64,000 nt of DNA from an uncultured Rhizobium sp. (GCA_945952045.1 CAMFHE010000019.1:1-64000); one strand, 5' to 3'. Positions 36,212-47,264 are shown, counted from the stretch's first letter. Notes: a model not told the origin generated them from the letters alone. Translations and numbers: made by a program.

Positions 36212-37498
36212 ATGACATGGCAGAGCCCCATCGCGCCGGGGATTTCCTGGTATCAGGCATCGGCGGGGGAAAGGCCCGCCTATGCCGTTCTCGACGGTTC
36301 GCGCCAGGTGGACGTCGCCGTGATCGGCGGCGGCTTCACCGGGCTGCAGGCGGCCTATAATCTGGCGAAGGCCGGCGTCTCGGTCATCCTGATCGACGGC
36401 GCACGCTTCGGCGACGGCGCATCCGGCCGCAATGGCGGCCAGATGGGCACCGGCCAGCGCTGGTCACCGGAGGAGCTGGAAGCGAAATTCGGCTATGAGA
36501 CGGCAAAACGTCTGTTCGACATGGCCGAGGACGCCAAGCGCCATCTGCTCGATTTCGCCGCCGAACACGCGGTCGAGATCGACTACCGCCCCGGCCAGAT
36601 GAACGTCGCCCACAAGCCGGGCCACGAAAAAGAGTATCGCGACGAGGTCGAAATCGCCGCGACGCGCTACAACTATCCGCACATGCAGTTCATGGATGCG
36701 CAGGAGACGGCTGAGCGGGTCGGCTCCAAACGCTTCCATTGCGGCGTGCGCGACACCGGCACAGGCCATATCCATCCGCTGAAGCTGGTGGCCGGCGTGG
36801 CGAAGGCGGCGCAGGCCGCCGGCGCCTCGCTGCACGAGTTGACGCGGGCGAAATCGATCAACCGGGTCGGCGGCAAGGTCGTTATCGAAACCGAACGCGG
36901 CAGCATTACTGCCGAGCGCGTGCTGATCGCCACCAATGCCTATATCGACGGGCTGGAGCCGGTCACCGCGGCGCATGTGATGCCGATCGGCTCCTTCATC
37001 GGCGCCACGGCCCCGCTCACCCATTTTCCGCACATCATTCCCGGCGGGGAATCGATTGCCGATTCGCGCTTCGTCGTGCGCTATTTCCGCAAGACGAAGG
37101 ACAACCGGCTGCTGTTTGGCGGTCGCGAGGCCTATACCAAGGACGATCCCGGCGATATCTCCATCCATATCCGCCGGCAGATCTGCGAGCTTTATCCGGA
37201 GCTTGAAAAGATCGATATCACCCATGCCTGGGGCGGTTTCGTCGGCATCACGCTGCCGCGCCTGCCCTTCGTGCGCGAAGTGATGCCGGGCGTCACCTCG
37301 ATCGGCGGATATTCCGGGCATGGCGTCATGTTGTCAAATTACTGTGGCAAGCTCTATGCGGATGAGGTTCTGGGCGCCAGGACGGATCTGGACCGACTGA
37401 AGGCCTTGAAAATCCCGGCATTCCCCGGAGGATCGCGGTTCCGTTCGCCGTTGCTGTTCCTGGCATTGACGTGGTACGCGCTGCGCGACCGGTTCTGA
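36212..37498 (+). CDS. puuB: FAD-dependent amine oxidase, gamma-glutamylputrescine oxidase-like
   Basis: A 428-residue DAO-family flavoenzyme. The FAD motif VDVAVIGGGFTGLQAAYNL begins at about residue 30, followed by FGDGASGRNGGQ, typical of PuuB. The C-terminal substrate lobe contains YSGHGVMLSNYCGK. It would oxidise the gamma-glutamyl polyamine made by the preceding ligase. The ATG at 36212 is 13 bases after a GGGAGG ribosome site. It ends at a hairpin terminator. Confidence 0.85.
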   Translation: MTWQSPIAPGISWYQASAGERPAYAVLDGSRQVDVAVIGGGFTGLQAAYNLAKAGVSVILIDGARFGDGASGRNGGQMGTGQRWSPEELEAKFGYETAKRLFDMAEDAKRHLLDFAAEHAVEIDYRPGQMNVAHKPGHEKEYRDEVEIAATRYNYPHMQFMDAQETAERVGSKRFHCGVRDTGTGHIHPLKLVAGVAKAAQAAGASLHELTRAKSINRVGGKVVIETERGSITAERVLIATNAYIDGLEPVTAAHVMPIGSFIGATAPLTHFPHIIPGGESIADSRFVVRYFRKTKDNRLLFGGREAYTKDDPGDISIHIRRQICELYPELEKIDITHAWGGFVGITLPRLPFVREVMPGVTSIGGYSGHGVMLSNYCGKLYADEVLGARTDLDRLKALKIPAFPGGSRFRSPLLFLALTWYALRDRF

Positions 37499-37523
37499 AT
37501 CCGGCACAATCGCTTCCACCAGC

Positions 37524-37560
37524 GATGCGTCCCGCTTGCCTTCAAGCGGCGGCACGCATC
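37524..37560 (+). terminator. Terminator after puuB
   Basis: GATGCGT (37524-37530) with ACGCATC (37554-37560) and inner CCGCTTG (37532-37538) with CAAGCGG (37543-37549) form a long stem with a small internal bulge; CTCTTTTT follows at 37570. The remaining bases up to zwf include an A/T-rich patch (TTTAAATCGATTAGATTAAA) that likely holds the zwf promoter. Confidence 0.75.
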
Positions 37561-37648
37561 CTCGGGAACTCTTTTTCGCCAATGGGACTGGTTTTTTTAA
37601 ATCGATTAGATTAAATGACCGGCAAACAGCCTGATTGAGAGACGCTTC

Positions 37649-39121
37649 ATGAGCAGCCAAATCATTCCAGTCGAGCCGTTCGATTACGTCGTCTTCGGCG
37701 GCACGGGCGATCTTGCCGAGCGCAAGCTTCTGCCCGCGCTTTATCATCGCCAGCTCGACGGCCAGTTGACGGAGCCGACGCGCATTATCGGCGCCTCGCG
37801 TAGCCACCTCACCCACGAGGAATACCGCAAATTCGCCGACGAGGCGCTGAAGGAACACTTGAAGCCCGGCGAATACGACGCCGATCAGGTCAAGACCTTC
37901 TGCGACCGCCTGTATTACGTCTCCGTCGACGCCAAGTCCGACAATGGCTGGAAGCAGCTGCGCGACCTGCTCGACGAGGGCAAGGATCGCGTGCGCGCCT
38001 TCTACCTCGCCGTGGCGCCGGCGATCTTCGGCGATATTTCCGAGCGCATCCGCGACAACAAGCTGATCACCAAATCCACCCGCATCGTCGTCGAAAAGCC
38101 GATCGGCCGAGACCTCGCCTCGGCGCTGGAACTGAACGATACGATCGGCAAGGTTTTCCACGAAGAGCAGATCTTCCGCATCGACCACTATCTCGGCAAG
38201 GAGACGGTGCAGAACCTGATGGCGCTGCGTTTCGCCAACGCGCTCTACGAGCCGCTGTGGAACTCCGCTCATATCGACCATGTGCAGATCACCGTCGCCG
38301 AAGCCGTCGGCCTCGAAAGCCGCGCCGGTTACTATGACAAGGCCGGGGCGCTGCGCGACATGGTGCAGAACCATATCCTGCAGCTCGTCTGCCTGGTGGC
38401 CATGGAAGTGCCGCCGTCGATGAATGCCGAATCGGTGCGCGACGAGAAATTGAAAGTGCTGCGGGCGCTCAAACGTATCGACGCCTCCAATGTCGAAAAG
38501 GCGACCGTGCGTGGCCAGTACAAGGCTGGCGCTTCGGCCGGCGGCCCGGTCAAGGGCTATCTCGAAGAGCTGGAAGGCGGCGTTTCCAACACGGAAACCT
38601 TTGTCGCCATCAAGGCCGAGATCGACAACTGGCGCTGGGCCGGCGTTCCCTTCTACATCCGCACCGGCAAACGCATGGCCGAGCGCATGTCGGAGATCGT
38701 CATCACTTTCAAGCCGATCCCGCATTCGATCTTCGACGATGCCGCCGGTCGTATTTCGCAGAACCAGCTCGTCATCCGCCTGCAGCCGAACGAAGGCGTC
38801 AAGCAGTCGCTGATGATCAAGGATCCGGGTCCCGGCGGCATGCGCCTGCGCAATGTTTCGCTCGACATGAGCTTCGCCGAGGCATTCAATGCCCGCAGCG
38901 CCGACGCCTATGAGCGGCTGCTGCTCGACGTCATCCGCTCCAACCAGACGCTGTTCATGCGTCGCGACGAAGTGGAAGCCGCCTGGCGCTGGTGCGATCC
39001 GATCCTGAAGGCCTGGGATGAAACCGGGCAGCCGGCGCAGGGTTATACCGCCGGAACCTGGGGCCCGAGCCAGGCCATCGCGCTGATCGAGCGTGACGGC
39101 CGCACCTGGCATGAAAGCTGA
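37649..39121 (+). CDS. zwf: Glucose-6-phosphate 1-dehydrogenase
   Basis: A 490-residue cytoplasmic enzyme that oxidises glucose-6-phosphate to 6-phosphogluconolactone with NADP. The nucleotide motif FGGTGDLAERKLLPAL lies at about residues 13-28 and the active site RIDHYLGKE at about 178. It opens the Entner-Doudoroff operon zwf-pgl-edd, the main sugar route in rhizobia, and is followed by pgl after four bases. Full length, nothing odd. Confidence 0.97.
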   Translation: MSSQIIPVEPFDYVVFGGTGDLAERKLLPALYHRQLDGQLTEPTRIIGASRSHLTHEEYRKFADEALKEHLKPGEYDADQVKTFCDRLYYVSVDAKSDNGWKQLRDLLDEGKDRVRAFYLAVAPAIFGDISERIRDNKLITKSTRIVVEKPIGRDLASALELNDTIGKVFHEEQIFRIDHYLGKETVQNLMALRFANALYEPLWNSAHIDHVQITVAEAVGLESRAGYYDKAGALRDMVQNHILQLVCLVAMEVPPSMNAESVRDEKLKVLRALKRIDASNVEKATVRGQYKAGASAGGPVKGYLEELEGGVSNTETFVAIKAEIDNWRWAGVPFYIRTGKRMAERMSEIVITFKPIPHSIFDDAAGRISQNQLVIRLQPNEGVKQSLMIKDPGPGGMRLRNVSLDMSFAEAFNARSADAYERLLLDVIRSNQTLFMRRDEVEAAWRWCDPILKAWDETGQPAQGYTAGTWGPSQAIALIERDGRTWHES

Positions 39122-39125
39122 CGCC

Positions 39126-39824
39126 ATGACATCACGCCTTCACACCTTTGCCAACGGCGCCGAACTTGCCGAAAACCTGGCCGATGCGGTCGCCACGACG
39201 CTCTCCGCCGGCATTTCCGCGCGCGGCCAGGCCAGCCTGGCCGTCTCCGGCGGCTCGACGCCGAAGGCCTTCTTCAAGGCCTTGTCGAACCGGGCCCTCG
39301 ACTGGTCGAATGTCATCGTGACGCTCGTCGACGAGCGTTTCGTGCCTGCCGACAATCCGCGCTCCAACCATCTGCTGGTGACGGAAAACCTGCTGCGCGA
39401 TGCAGCGGCGGATGCGGTTTTCCTGCCGCTCTACCAGCCTGTCGACGACGCCGAAATTGCCGCAGCGATCGCAACGAAGGAAGTGGCCGAAATCAAGCCG
39501 CCGTTCGACGTGGTCATTCTCGGCATGGGCAATGACGGCCATACCGCCTCCTTCTTTCCGAACGGCAGCAACCTGCAGCGCGCCATCGACGCGCAAACGC
39601 CGCGCGGTATCGTGACGATGGAAGCCGAAGGCGCCGGCGAGCCGCGCCTGACCTTCACCTTCGCCAGCCTCGAAGATGCCCGCCTGCTGGTGCTGCATAT
39701 CGAGGGCGAGGGAAAGAAGACGGTTCTCGACCAGGCGCTTGCCGATGGCGACGAACTCGACATGCCGATCCGTGCAATGCTGCGCCGGGCCTCCACGCCC
39801 GTCGATATTTACTGGGCGCCTTGA
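39126..39824 (+). CDS. pgl: 6-phosphogluconolactonase
   Basis: A 232-residue SugarP_isomerase-fold lactonase that hydrolyses the product of Zwf to 6-phosphogluconate. Motifs [13 protein letters not shown] (about 40), [14 protein letters not shown] (about 71) and [13 protein letters not shown] (about 135) are those of Pgl (DevB). The ATG at 39126 is four bases from the zwf stop, giving tight coupling. Confidence 0.96.
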   Translation: MTSRLHTFANGAELAENLADAVATTLSAGISARGQASLAVSGGSTPKAFFKALSNRALDWSNVIVTLVDERFVPADNPRSNHLLVTENLLRDAAADAVFLPLYQPVDDAEIAAAIATKEVAEIKPPFDVVILGMGNDGHTASFFPNGSNLQRAIDAQTPRGIVTMEAEGAGEPRLTFTFASLEDARLLVLHIEGEGKKTVLDQALADGDELDMPIRAMLRRASTPVDIYWAP

Positions 39825-39909
39825 CAGCCAGGGTGCCCGAACCGATCCTTGCCTGACCGGGACTCCCATCCGTCCGGGCTTGCGATCCCATGACGATAGG
39901 ATGAGAACG

Positions 39910-41727
39910 ATGAGCGCAGATTCCAGAATCGCTGCGATAACCGCACGCATTGTCGAACGATCCAGGCCGACGCGCGAGCGTTATCTCGAACGGGTGCGCG
40001 CCGCCGCCAATCAGGGCGTCGCCCGCTCGGTTCTGTCCTGCGGCAACCTTGCCCATGGTTTCGCCGTCTGTTCCCCCGCCGAGAAGCAGGCGCTGGCGGG
40101 CGACCGCGTGCCCAATCTCGGCATCATCACCGCCTATAACGACATGCTCTCGGCGCACCAGCCGTTCGAGACCTATCCGGCGATCATCCGACAGGCTGCG
40201 CAGGAGGCCGGCGGCATCGCCCAGGTCGCCGGCGGCGTTCCCGCCATGTGCGACGGCGTCACGCAGGGGCAGCCGGGCATGGAATTGTCGCTGTTTTCCC
40301 GCGACCTGATCGCCATGTCCGCCGGTGTCGGCCTGTCGCACAACATGTTCGACGCCGCCGTCTATCTCGGCGTCTGCGACAAGATCGTGCCCGGGCTGAT
40401 GATCGCGGCGCTGACCTTCGGCCACCTGCCCTCGATCTTCATTCCCGCCGGCCCGATGACGACGGGCCTGGCGAATGACGAGAAGTCGCGCGTGCGCCAG
40501 CTTTACGCCGAAGGCAAGGTCGGCCGCGCCGAACTTCTCGAGGCGGAATCGAAATCCTATCACGGCCCCGGCACCTGCACCTTCTACGGTACGGCCAATT
40601 CCAACCAGATGCTGATGGAAATCATGGGTTTCCATATGCCGGGCGCCTCCTTCATCAATCCCGGCACGCCGCTGCGCGAAGCCTTGACCCGCGAGGCGAC
40701 CAAGCGGGCGTTGGCGATCACCGCCATGGGCAATCAGTTCACCCCCGCCGGCGAGATGATCGACGAGCGCTCGATCGTCAACGGCGTCGTCGGCCTGCAT
40801 GCCACGGGCGGCTCGACCAACCACACGCTGCATCTGGTCGCCATGGCGCGCGCCGGCGGCATCCAGCTGACCTGGCAGGATATTTCCGATCTCTCCGACG
40901 TCGTGCCGCTGCTTGCCCGCGTCTATCCGAACGGGCTCGCCGACGTGAACCATTTCCATGCCGCCGGCGGCATGGGTTTCCTCATCAAGCAGTTGCTCAA
41001 GCAGGGGCTGCTGCATGACGACGTGCGCACCGTCTATGGTCAGGGGCTCGATGCCTATGCCATCGACGTCCGGCTCGGCGAAAACGGCACTGTCGCGCGC
41101 GAGCCCGCGCCGGACGTCAGCGCCGATCCGAAGGTGCTCGCCACCATCGAGCAGCCTTTTCAGGCGACTGGCGGCTTGAAGATGCTCGCCGGCAATATCG
41201 GCCGCGCGGTCATCAAGATTTCGGCGGTCAAACCGGAACGGCATGTGATCGAAGCGCCTGCCATCGTCTTCAACGACCAGCAGGAATTGCAGGACGCCTT
41301 CAAGGCCGGAAAGCTGAACCGCGATTTCGTCGCCGTCGTGCGCTTCCAGGGTCCGAAATCGAACGGCATGCCGGAACTGCACCGGCTGACCCCACCGCTG
41401 GGCGTTCTCCAGGATCGCGGCTTCACCGTGGCGCTTGTTACCGACGGGCGTATGTCCGGCGCCTCCGGCAAGGTGCCGGCCGCCATCCATCTGACCCCGG
41501 AAGCCAGCGAGGGTGGCCCGATCGCCCGCATCCGCGACGGCGACATGGTTCGCCTCGATGCCATCTCCGGCACGCTGGAAGTGCTGGTCGACGCCGCCGA
41601 ATTCGCCGCCCGCGAAGCGGCTGTCGTCGATCTCGACGGCAATGAATACGGCATGGGTCGCGAACTCTTCGCCCCCTTCCGCCGCGCCGCCGGAACCGCA
41701 GACATGGGCGCCAGCGTCTTGTTCTGA
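39910..41727 (+). CDS. edd: Phosphogluconate dehydratase
   Basis: A 605-residue IlvD/Edd family Fe-S dehydratase making 2-keto-3-deoxy-6-phosphogluconate. [20 protein letters not shown] (about 110-129) and the cysteines in VLSCGNLAH and [10 protein letters not shown] fit the cluster site. The start 39910 ([10 protein letters not shown]) is preferred; 39901 is in frame. It follows pgl after 85 bases and ends the operon at a strong terminator. The aldolase gene eda is not in the window. Confidence 0.96.
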   Translation: MSADSRIAAITARIVERSRPTRERYLERVRAAANQGVARSVLSCGNLAHGFAVCSPAEKQALAGDRVPNLGIITAYNDMLSAHQPFETYPAIIRQAAQEAGGIAQVAGGVPAMCDGVTQGQPGMELSLFSRDLIAMSAGVGLSHNMFDAAVYLGVCDKIVPGLMIAALTFGHLPSIFIPAGPMTTGLANDEKSRVRQLYAEGKVGRAELLEAESKSYHGPGTCTFYGTANSNQMLMEIMGFHMPGASFINPGTPLREALTREATKRALAITAMGNQFTPAGEMIDERSIVNGVVGLHATGGSTNHTLHLVAMARAGGIQLTWQDISDLSDVVPLLARVYPNGLADVNHFHAAGGMGFLIKQLLKQGLLHDDVRTVYGQGLDAYAIDVRLGENGTVAREPAPDVSADPKVLATIEQPFQATGGLKMLAGNIGRAVIKISAVKPERHVIEAPAIVFNDQQELQDAFKAGKLNRDFVAVVRFQGPKSNGMPELHRLTPPLGVLQDRGFTVALVTDGRMSGASGKVPAAIHLTPEASEGGPIARIRDGDMVRLDAISGTLEVLVDAAEFAAREAAVVDLDGNEYGMGRELFAPFRRAAGTADMGASVLF

Positions 41728-41735
41728 TATCCAAC

Positions 41736-41766
41736 AAAAAACCCGGCGTTACAGCCGGGTTTTTTG
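41736..41766. terminator. Bidirectional terminator between edd and the PilZ-like gene
   Basis: CCCGGC (41742-41747) and GCCGGG (41754-41759) form the stem core with loop GTTACA; six A precede and seven T follow, so it can stop transcription from both sides. Confidence 0.92.
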
Positions 41767-41791
41767 TATTCGAAACGGAAGGCGCTACCCC

Positions 41792-42148
41792 TTACCAGGC
41801 GCGCACGTCCAGCACCCGGTCGCGATGGGCGGGATGGGTGGAATAGACGAAGATGCGGTTCATTTCCTTCTCGCTGAGAATGCGCAGGAAACGGACGTCG
41901 ATGGTGTTGTTGGCGTTGACGCGGGTCAGCATGCAGCCGATCTTGGTCAGGCGCGCGTCGGGAATGTCGAGGTAGAACTGCTGCGGCAGAGAATATTGCG
42001 TCAGCATGCCCAGCACCGCCTGGCTGCGCGAGATGCGGATGATGTCGCAGCGGCGCGACGCCATGTTCATCACGCCCTTTTCGGTATATTCGATCCGCGC
42101 CGCGTTCATGGTGTCTTCCATGGTGAATCGCGTTTCGCGATCATACAT
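41792..42148 (-). CDS. Small PilZ-like protein of unknown function
   Basis: 118 residues from the ATG at 42148, which has AAGGA eight bases upstream. The pattern (ASRRCDIIRISRSQAVLGML, then PDARLTKIGCMLTRVNANN and IDVRFLRIL) resembles a short PilZ-type beta barrel, but the RxxxR and D/NxSxxG c-di-GMP motifs are not clear, so binding is doubtful. It lies 134 bases downstream of aglK on the same strand, behind two inverted repeats. The role is unknown. Confidence 0.6.
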   Translation of the reverse strand: MYDRETRFTMEDTMNAARIEYTEKGVMNMASRRCDIIRISRSQAVLGMLTQYSLPQQFYLDIPDARLTKIGCMLTRVNANNTIDVRFLRILSEKEMNRIFVYSTHPAHRDRVLDVRAW

Positions 42149-42198
42149 GAACGACTCTTCCTTATTGAGAAAATGGTTCCTTCCACCAGTCAACGACA

Positions 42199-42225
42199 CG
42201 GCATACACTCCTAAAAACTATGCCG
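42199..42225. promoter_or_regulatory. Inverted repeat upstream of the PilZ-like gene
   Basis: CGGCATA (42199-42205) and TATGCCG (42219-42225) are exact inverted repeats around 13 bases, 51-77 bases upstream of the start codon. It may be a regulator site or a leader hairpin. Confidence 0.4.
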
Positions 42226-42237
42226 TTTGACGGTAGC

Positions 42238-42271
42238 GGCAAGCGCTTAATAGAAAGTATGAGCGCTTGCC
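42238..42271. promoter_or_regulatory. Large dyad downstream of aglK containing AGCGCT cores
   Basis: GGCAAGCGCT (42238-42247) and AGCGCTTGCC (42262-42271) are exact 10-bp inverted repeats. Each arm carries the core seen in the aglE-aglR region (AAGCGCTT). It lies 12 bases after the aglK stop without a T-run, so it may be an operator for the next gene, an mRNA 3' hairpin, or both. Confidence 0.5.
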
Positions 42272-42282
42272 ATGAACGCAGT

Positions 42283-43371
<1,089 letters not shown>

Positions 43372-43392
43372 TTTCCCCTCCACTTACTTTCT

Positions 43393-45051
43393 TTATCCAG
43401 CATGGCGCGCGAAAAAGGCGCTCCATGCCGGCAGTTCTATCGCTTCGACGCTCTGCCTGCTTTCAAAACCATGATCGGCGAGCGCCTGCCAGTTTCCGGC
43501 CGGCAAAGGCATGGCGCTCGGTTCGCCGCTCATGTTGAACAGGCAGAGCAATGTTTCACCCTCATGACGACGGGTAAAGGCGAGAATCGCGCTTTCCGGT
43601 TCGAAAAACTCGATCGTCCCCTTGGCAAATGCCGGATGACGTTTGCGGAACGCGAGAAAGCGGCGATATTGCTCCAATACCGAGCGCGGATTGCCGGCCT
43701 GACGGTCGACCGCCTTCGGCAGATGGTCCGATGGCGTCGGCAGCCAGGAGCGCGCAGCGGCAGTGAAGCCGCCATGGGCGACCTCCCCTTCCCAGACCAT
43801 CGGCGTGCGGCAGCCGTCGCGGCCCTTGAACTCCGGCCAGAACTCGATGCCATAGGGATCGCGCAGGTCTTCATAGGCGAGATCGGCTTCCGTCAGGCCG
43901 AGTTCCTCGCCTTCATAGAGGCAGACGGAGCCGCGCAGCGACAGGAGCAGACCGGCCAGCATCTTGGCGAAACCGTCCTTGTCTTCCACTTGACCGCCCC
44001 AGCGGCTGATATGGCGCACCACATCATGGTTGGAGAAGGCCCAGCAGGCCCAGCCCTGCGGCGCGGCCGCCTCGAAGGCGCGCTGGACTTCGGCAACGCG
44101 CCTGGGGATCAGCGGATCGGGGGCGAGGAACTCGAAGGCATAGCACATATGCATCTTGTCGTTGTCGGACGTATATTCGCCGACGATCTCCAGGCCGCGC
44201 TGGCTGTCGCCGACTTCGCCGACCGCCGCGATTGCCGGAAACTCCTCCATCACCGCACGGAAACGCTTGAGGAAAGCGAGGTTTTCCGGCCGGTTCTTGT
44301 CGTAGAGATGTTCCTGGAAATTATAGGGGTTCACGGCCGGGGCCGTATTGGCGTTGCGCGCTTCCGGGGCAAGTGCGGGATTGTCGCGCAGTTCCAGATC
44401 ATGGAAGTAGAAATTGATCGTGTCGAGGCGGAAACCGTCGACGCCGCGCTGCAACCAGAAACGGGCGATGGACAGCAGCGCATCCTGCACATCCGGATTG
44501 TGAAGGTTCAAATCCGGCTGCGAGGTCAGGAAGTTGTGCATGTAATATTGCATGCGGGTCGAATGCCATTGCCAGGCCGAGCCGCCGAAGATCGACAGCC
44601 AGTTGTTGGGCGGCGAGCCGTCCGGCTTGGCGTCGGCCCAGACATACCAGTCCGACTTGGGATTGAACCGGCTCGAGCGGCTTTCGGCAAACCAGGCATG
44701 CTGGTCCGATGTATGCGAGATCACCAGGTCGATCATCACGCGAATGCCGAGACGATGGGCTTCGGCGATCAGGGCGTCAAAATCGGCAATCGTGCCGAAG
44801 ATCGGATCGACGTCCTCGTAATTGGCGACGTCGTAGCCGTAGTCCTTCATCGGCGAGGTGAAGAAGGGCGAAATCCAGATCGCATCGGCGCCGAGCGAGG
44901 CGACATGGCCGAGCCTGGCCGTAATGCCCTTGAGGTCGCCGATGCCGTCGCCGTTCGAATCCTGAAACGAGCGCGGATAGATTTGATAGATGACCGCGCC
45001 GCGCCACCAGTCCTTGTCCGGGGTCAGGGGAGAATCCGGGGAAATATTCAT
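43393..45051 (-). CDS. aglA: Cytoplasmic alpha-glucosidase AglA (GH13)
   Basis: A 552-residue glycoside hydrolase family 13 enzyme. It hydrolyses imported sucrose, maltose or trehalose-type glucosides. Catalytic residues are in place: nucleophile Asp210 (GFRLD), acid/base Glu279 (AVGEV) and Asp343 (SNHD); the start region IYQIYPRSFQDSNGDGIGDL is typical of oligo-glucosidases. No signal peptide. The ATG at 45051 follows aglG after 34 bases. Trehalose synthase is excluded by length and the alpha-glucosidase pattern. Confidence 0.95.
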   Translation of the reverse strand: MNISPDSPLTPDKDWWRGAVIYQIYPRSFQDSNGDGIGDLKGITARLGHVASLGADAIWISPFFTSPMKDYGYDVANYEDVDPIFGTIADFDALIAEAHRLGIRVMIDLVISHTSDQHAWFAESRSSRFNPKSDWYVWADAKPDGSPPNNWLSIFGGSAWQWHSTRMQYYMHNFLTSQPDLNLHNPDVQDALLSIARFWLQRGVDGFRLDTINFYFHDLELRDNPALAPEARNANTAPAVNPYNFQEHLYDKNRPENLAFLKRFRAVMEEFPAIAAVGEVGDSQRGLEIVGEYTSDNDKMHMCYAFEFLAPDPLIPRRVAEVQRAFEAAAPQGWACWAFSNHDVVRHISRWGGQVEDKDGFAKMLAGLLLSLRGSVCLYEGEELGLTEADLAYEDLRDPYGIEFWPEFKGRDGCRTPMVWEGEVAHGGFTAAARSWLPTPSDHLPKAVDRQAGNPRSVLEQYRRFLAFRKRHPAFAKGTIEFFEPESAILAFTRRHEGETLLCLFNMSGEPSAMPLPAGNWQALADHGFESRQSVEAIELPAWSAFFARHAG

Positions 45052-45085
45052 GCCGTGTCTAATCCATGAAACGTTGGGAGGAGAA

Positions 45086-46249
45086 TCAGCCGCCCTTGAC
45101 CGATCCCGCCAGCAGACCGCGCACGAGATAGCGCTGCAGGGCGAAGAAGACAATCAGGGGAACGATGATGGTGATGAATGCGGAGGCCGTCAGGATTTCC
45201 CAATTGCCGCCGCGCGACCCGAGCAGCGCATTGAGATGCCCGGTCAGCACGAGCTGCTCCTTGGCGGTGCCGAGAAAAACCATCGCGACCAGCAGGTCGT
45301 TCCAGACCCAGAGGAACTGGAAGATGGCGAAGGAGGCCAGCGCCGGGAAGGAGAGCGGCAGGATGATCTTGACGAAAATCTCGAAATCGCTGGCGCCGTC
45401 AACGCGGGCGGATTCGATGATCTCCTTGGGCAGGCCGACCATGTAGTTGCGCAACAGATAGATGGCGAGCGGCATGCCGAAGGCGGTATGCGCCAGCCAG
45501 ATGCCGGCATAGGTTTTCGAGGGAACGCCGAAGATCGTCCCGATCTCGTTATACATGCGCAGCAACGGGATCAGCGACATTTGCAGCGGCACGACGATGA
45601 GGCCGACCACCATGGCGATCATGAAATTGCGTCCCGGGAAATGCATCCAGGACAAGGCATAGGCGGCGAAGGCGGCGATCAGGATCGGGATGATCGTCGC
45701 GGGGATGGCCACCGTCAGGGAATTGACGAAGGAGCGGCCGATGCCTTCCGAATTCAGCACCGTGTTGTAATTGTCGGTGGTGAATTCCGGCGGGGTCGTC
45801 ACCGTGAGGTAGATGCGCTTGCCGCGCGATCCGTCGAAGGTCGCCGCCTTGGTGTAGCGATAGCTGCCATCGGCATTGAGCTGCAATTGCTCTCCGTCGC
45901 CGAGATCCGCGGTATCGCCGGCCTTGTAGGCGGCCGGTTCCTGGATGCGGGTGCCGAAGCTGGCGATGGTGCGCGCCGTGCCGCCATCCCAGACATTGCC
46001 GGCGATCACATAAAGCGCGCCCTCCTGCTTCTGGGTCGAGGCGTCGGCAAGGCGGGCGACTTCGGTGCGCTTGGAGGTGGACAGCGCCGTCCACCAGCCG
46101 GAAACGGCCAATTGATCCTTGTCGCGCAGGGCGCTGATGAAGATGCCGAGCGTCGGGAACAGCCAGAGCAGCACGATGACGAGCACGCTGATATGAACGA
46201 AAAGGCGCGGCAGGCCGATACGGCGGATTTGCATCATTGCGGCGGCCAT
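45086..46249 (-). CDS. aglG: Alpha-glucoside ABC transporter permease AglG
   Basis: A 387-residue MalG-type permease. Helix 1 is at about 15-37; then, instead of a short loop, about 95 extra residues (58-152) form a periplasmic insertion with beta-rich sequence (GEQLQLNADGSYRYTKAATF) before PPEFTTDNYNTVL, the normal family entry. The EAA loop is near 285 (ESARVDGASDFEIFVKIILP). It partners AglF. The start is two bases after the aglF stop (TGACATG). Confidence 0.92.
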   Translation of the reverse strand: MAAAMMQIRRIGLPRLFVHISVLVIVLLWLFPTLGIFISALRDKDQLAVSGWWTALSTSKRTEVARLADASTQKQEGALYVIAGNVWDGGTARTIASFGTRIQEPAAYKAGDTADLGDGEQLQLNADGSYRYTKAATFDGSRGKRIYLTVTTPPEFTTDNYNTVLNSEGIGRSFVNSLTVAIPATIIPILIAAFAAYALSWMHFPGRNFMIAMVVGLIVVPLQMSLIPLLRMYNEIGTIFGVPSKTYAGIWLAHTAFGMPLAIYLLRNYMVGLPKEIIESARVDGASDFEIFVKIILPLSFPALASFAIFQFLWVWNDLLVAMVFLGTAKEQLVLTGHLNALLGSRGGNWEILTASAFITIIVPLIVFFALQRYLVRGLLAGSVKGG

Positions 46250-46250
46250 G

Positions 46251-47264
46251 TCAGTGCCCTCCCATCTCGCGGTTGGCGCGGCGGATATTCCAGACCATGA
46301 TCGGCGTCACGGCCAGCATGATGATGACGGCGATGGCCGCGCTTCGGCCGCTGTCGCCGCCGCCGCGGAACATCCAGTCGAACATCAGGTTGGCGAGCAC
46401 GGTGGTGCTCCACTGGCCGTTGGTCATGGTCAGCACGATGTCGAACACCTTCAGCACGAGGATGGTGATCGTCGTCCAGACGACGGCGATGGTCCCCCAG
46501 ATTTGCGGCACCATGATTTTCCAGAAGATCTGCCAGCCATTGGCGCCATCGATGACGGCGGCCTCGATGGTCTCTTCCGGAATGCCGCGCAGCGCCGCCG
46601 ACAGGATGACCATGGCAAAGCCGGTCTGGATCCAGATCAGGATCGCCATCAGGAAGAAATTGTTCCAGAAGGGCAAGGCGATCCATACCTGCGGATTGCC
46701 GCCCAGCGCCTGCACGATCGCGTTGAGAATGCCGATCTGCGTCTCGCCTTCGGCCCGATAGTCGTACACGAATTTCCAGATGACCGAAGCGCCGACGAAG
46801 GAAATCGCCATCGGCATGAAGACCAGGCTCTTTGCGATATTGCCCCACCAGATGCGGTCGGTCAGGACGGCGATGACAAGGCCGAAGAAGGTGCAGGCCG
46901 CCGGCACGACGGCGAGCCAGAGGATGTTGTTGAAGATCGACTGGCGAAAATCGCGGTCGCCGACCGCCCATTGATAGTTGGACAGGCCGACATAGGTCTG
47001 GCCGCCGCGATCGTAGAAGGAGAGGATGAGGGTGGCGACGACGGGATAGGCGAGATAGACCACCAGCAGGAACAGCGCCGGGCCGACAAACAGCCAGGGC
47101 CGCACGATAGCGCGACGGCGCAGACTGCGCGAGGCCGCCATCACGTCGCCGTCCCGCACCGGAAAGACCAGGTCGAGCAGTTTGTTCGACAACCAGAAAT
47201 AGGCAATGCAGGCGAGAACGCCCGCCACCATGACCCCGACAGCAGACACGATCTGCTCAAACAT
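46251..47264 (-). CDS. aglF: Alpha-glucoside ABC transporter permease AglF
   Basis: A 337-residue MalF/UgpA-type permease with an extra N-terminal helix (VGVMVAGVLACIAYFWLSN) before the usual core, helix near 55-75 (PWLFVGPALFLLVVYLAYPV), and EAA loop near 235 (EAAVIDGANGWQIFWKIMVP). The ATG at 47264 has GGGGAGGGG upstream. It starts 226 bases after aglE, beyond a hairpin. Confidence 0.93.
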   Translation of the reverse strand: MFEQIVSAVGVMVAGVLACIAYFWLSNKLLDLVFPVRDGDVMAASRSLRRRAIVRPWLFVGPALFLLVVYLAYPVVATLILSFYDRGGQTYVGLSNYQWAVGDRDFRQSIFNNILWLAVVPAACTFFGLVIAVLTDRIWWGNIAKSLVFMPMAISFVGASVIWKFVYDYRAEGETQIGILNAIVQALGGNPQVWIALPFWNNFFLMAILIWIQTGFAMVILSAALRGIPEETIEAAVIDGANGWQIFWKIMVPQIWGTIAVVWTTITILVLKVFDIVLTMTNGQWSTTVLANLMFDWMFRGGGDSGRSAAIAVIIMLAVTPIMVWNIRRANREMGGH

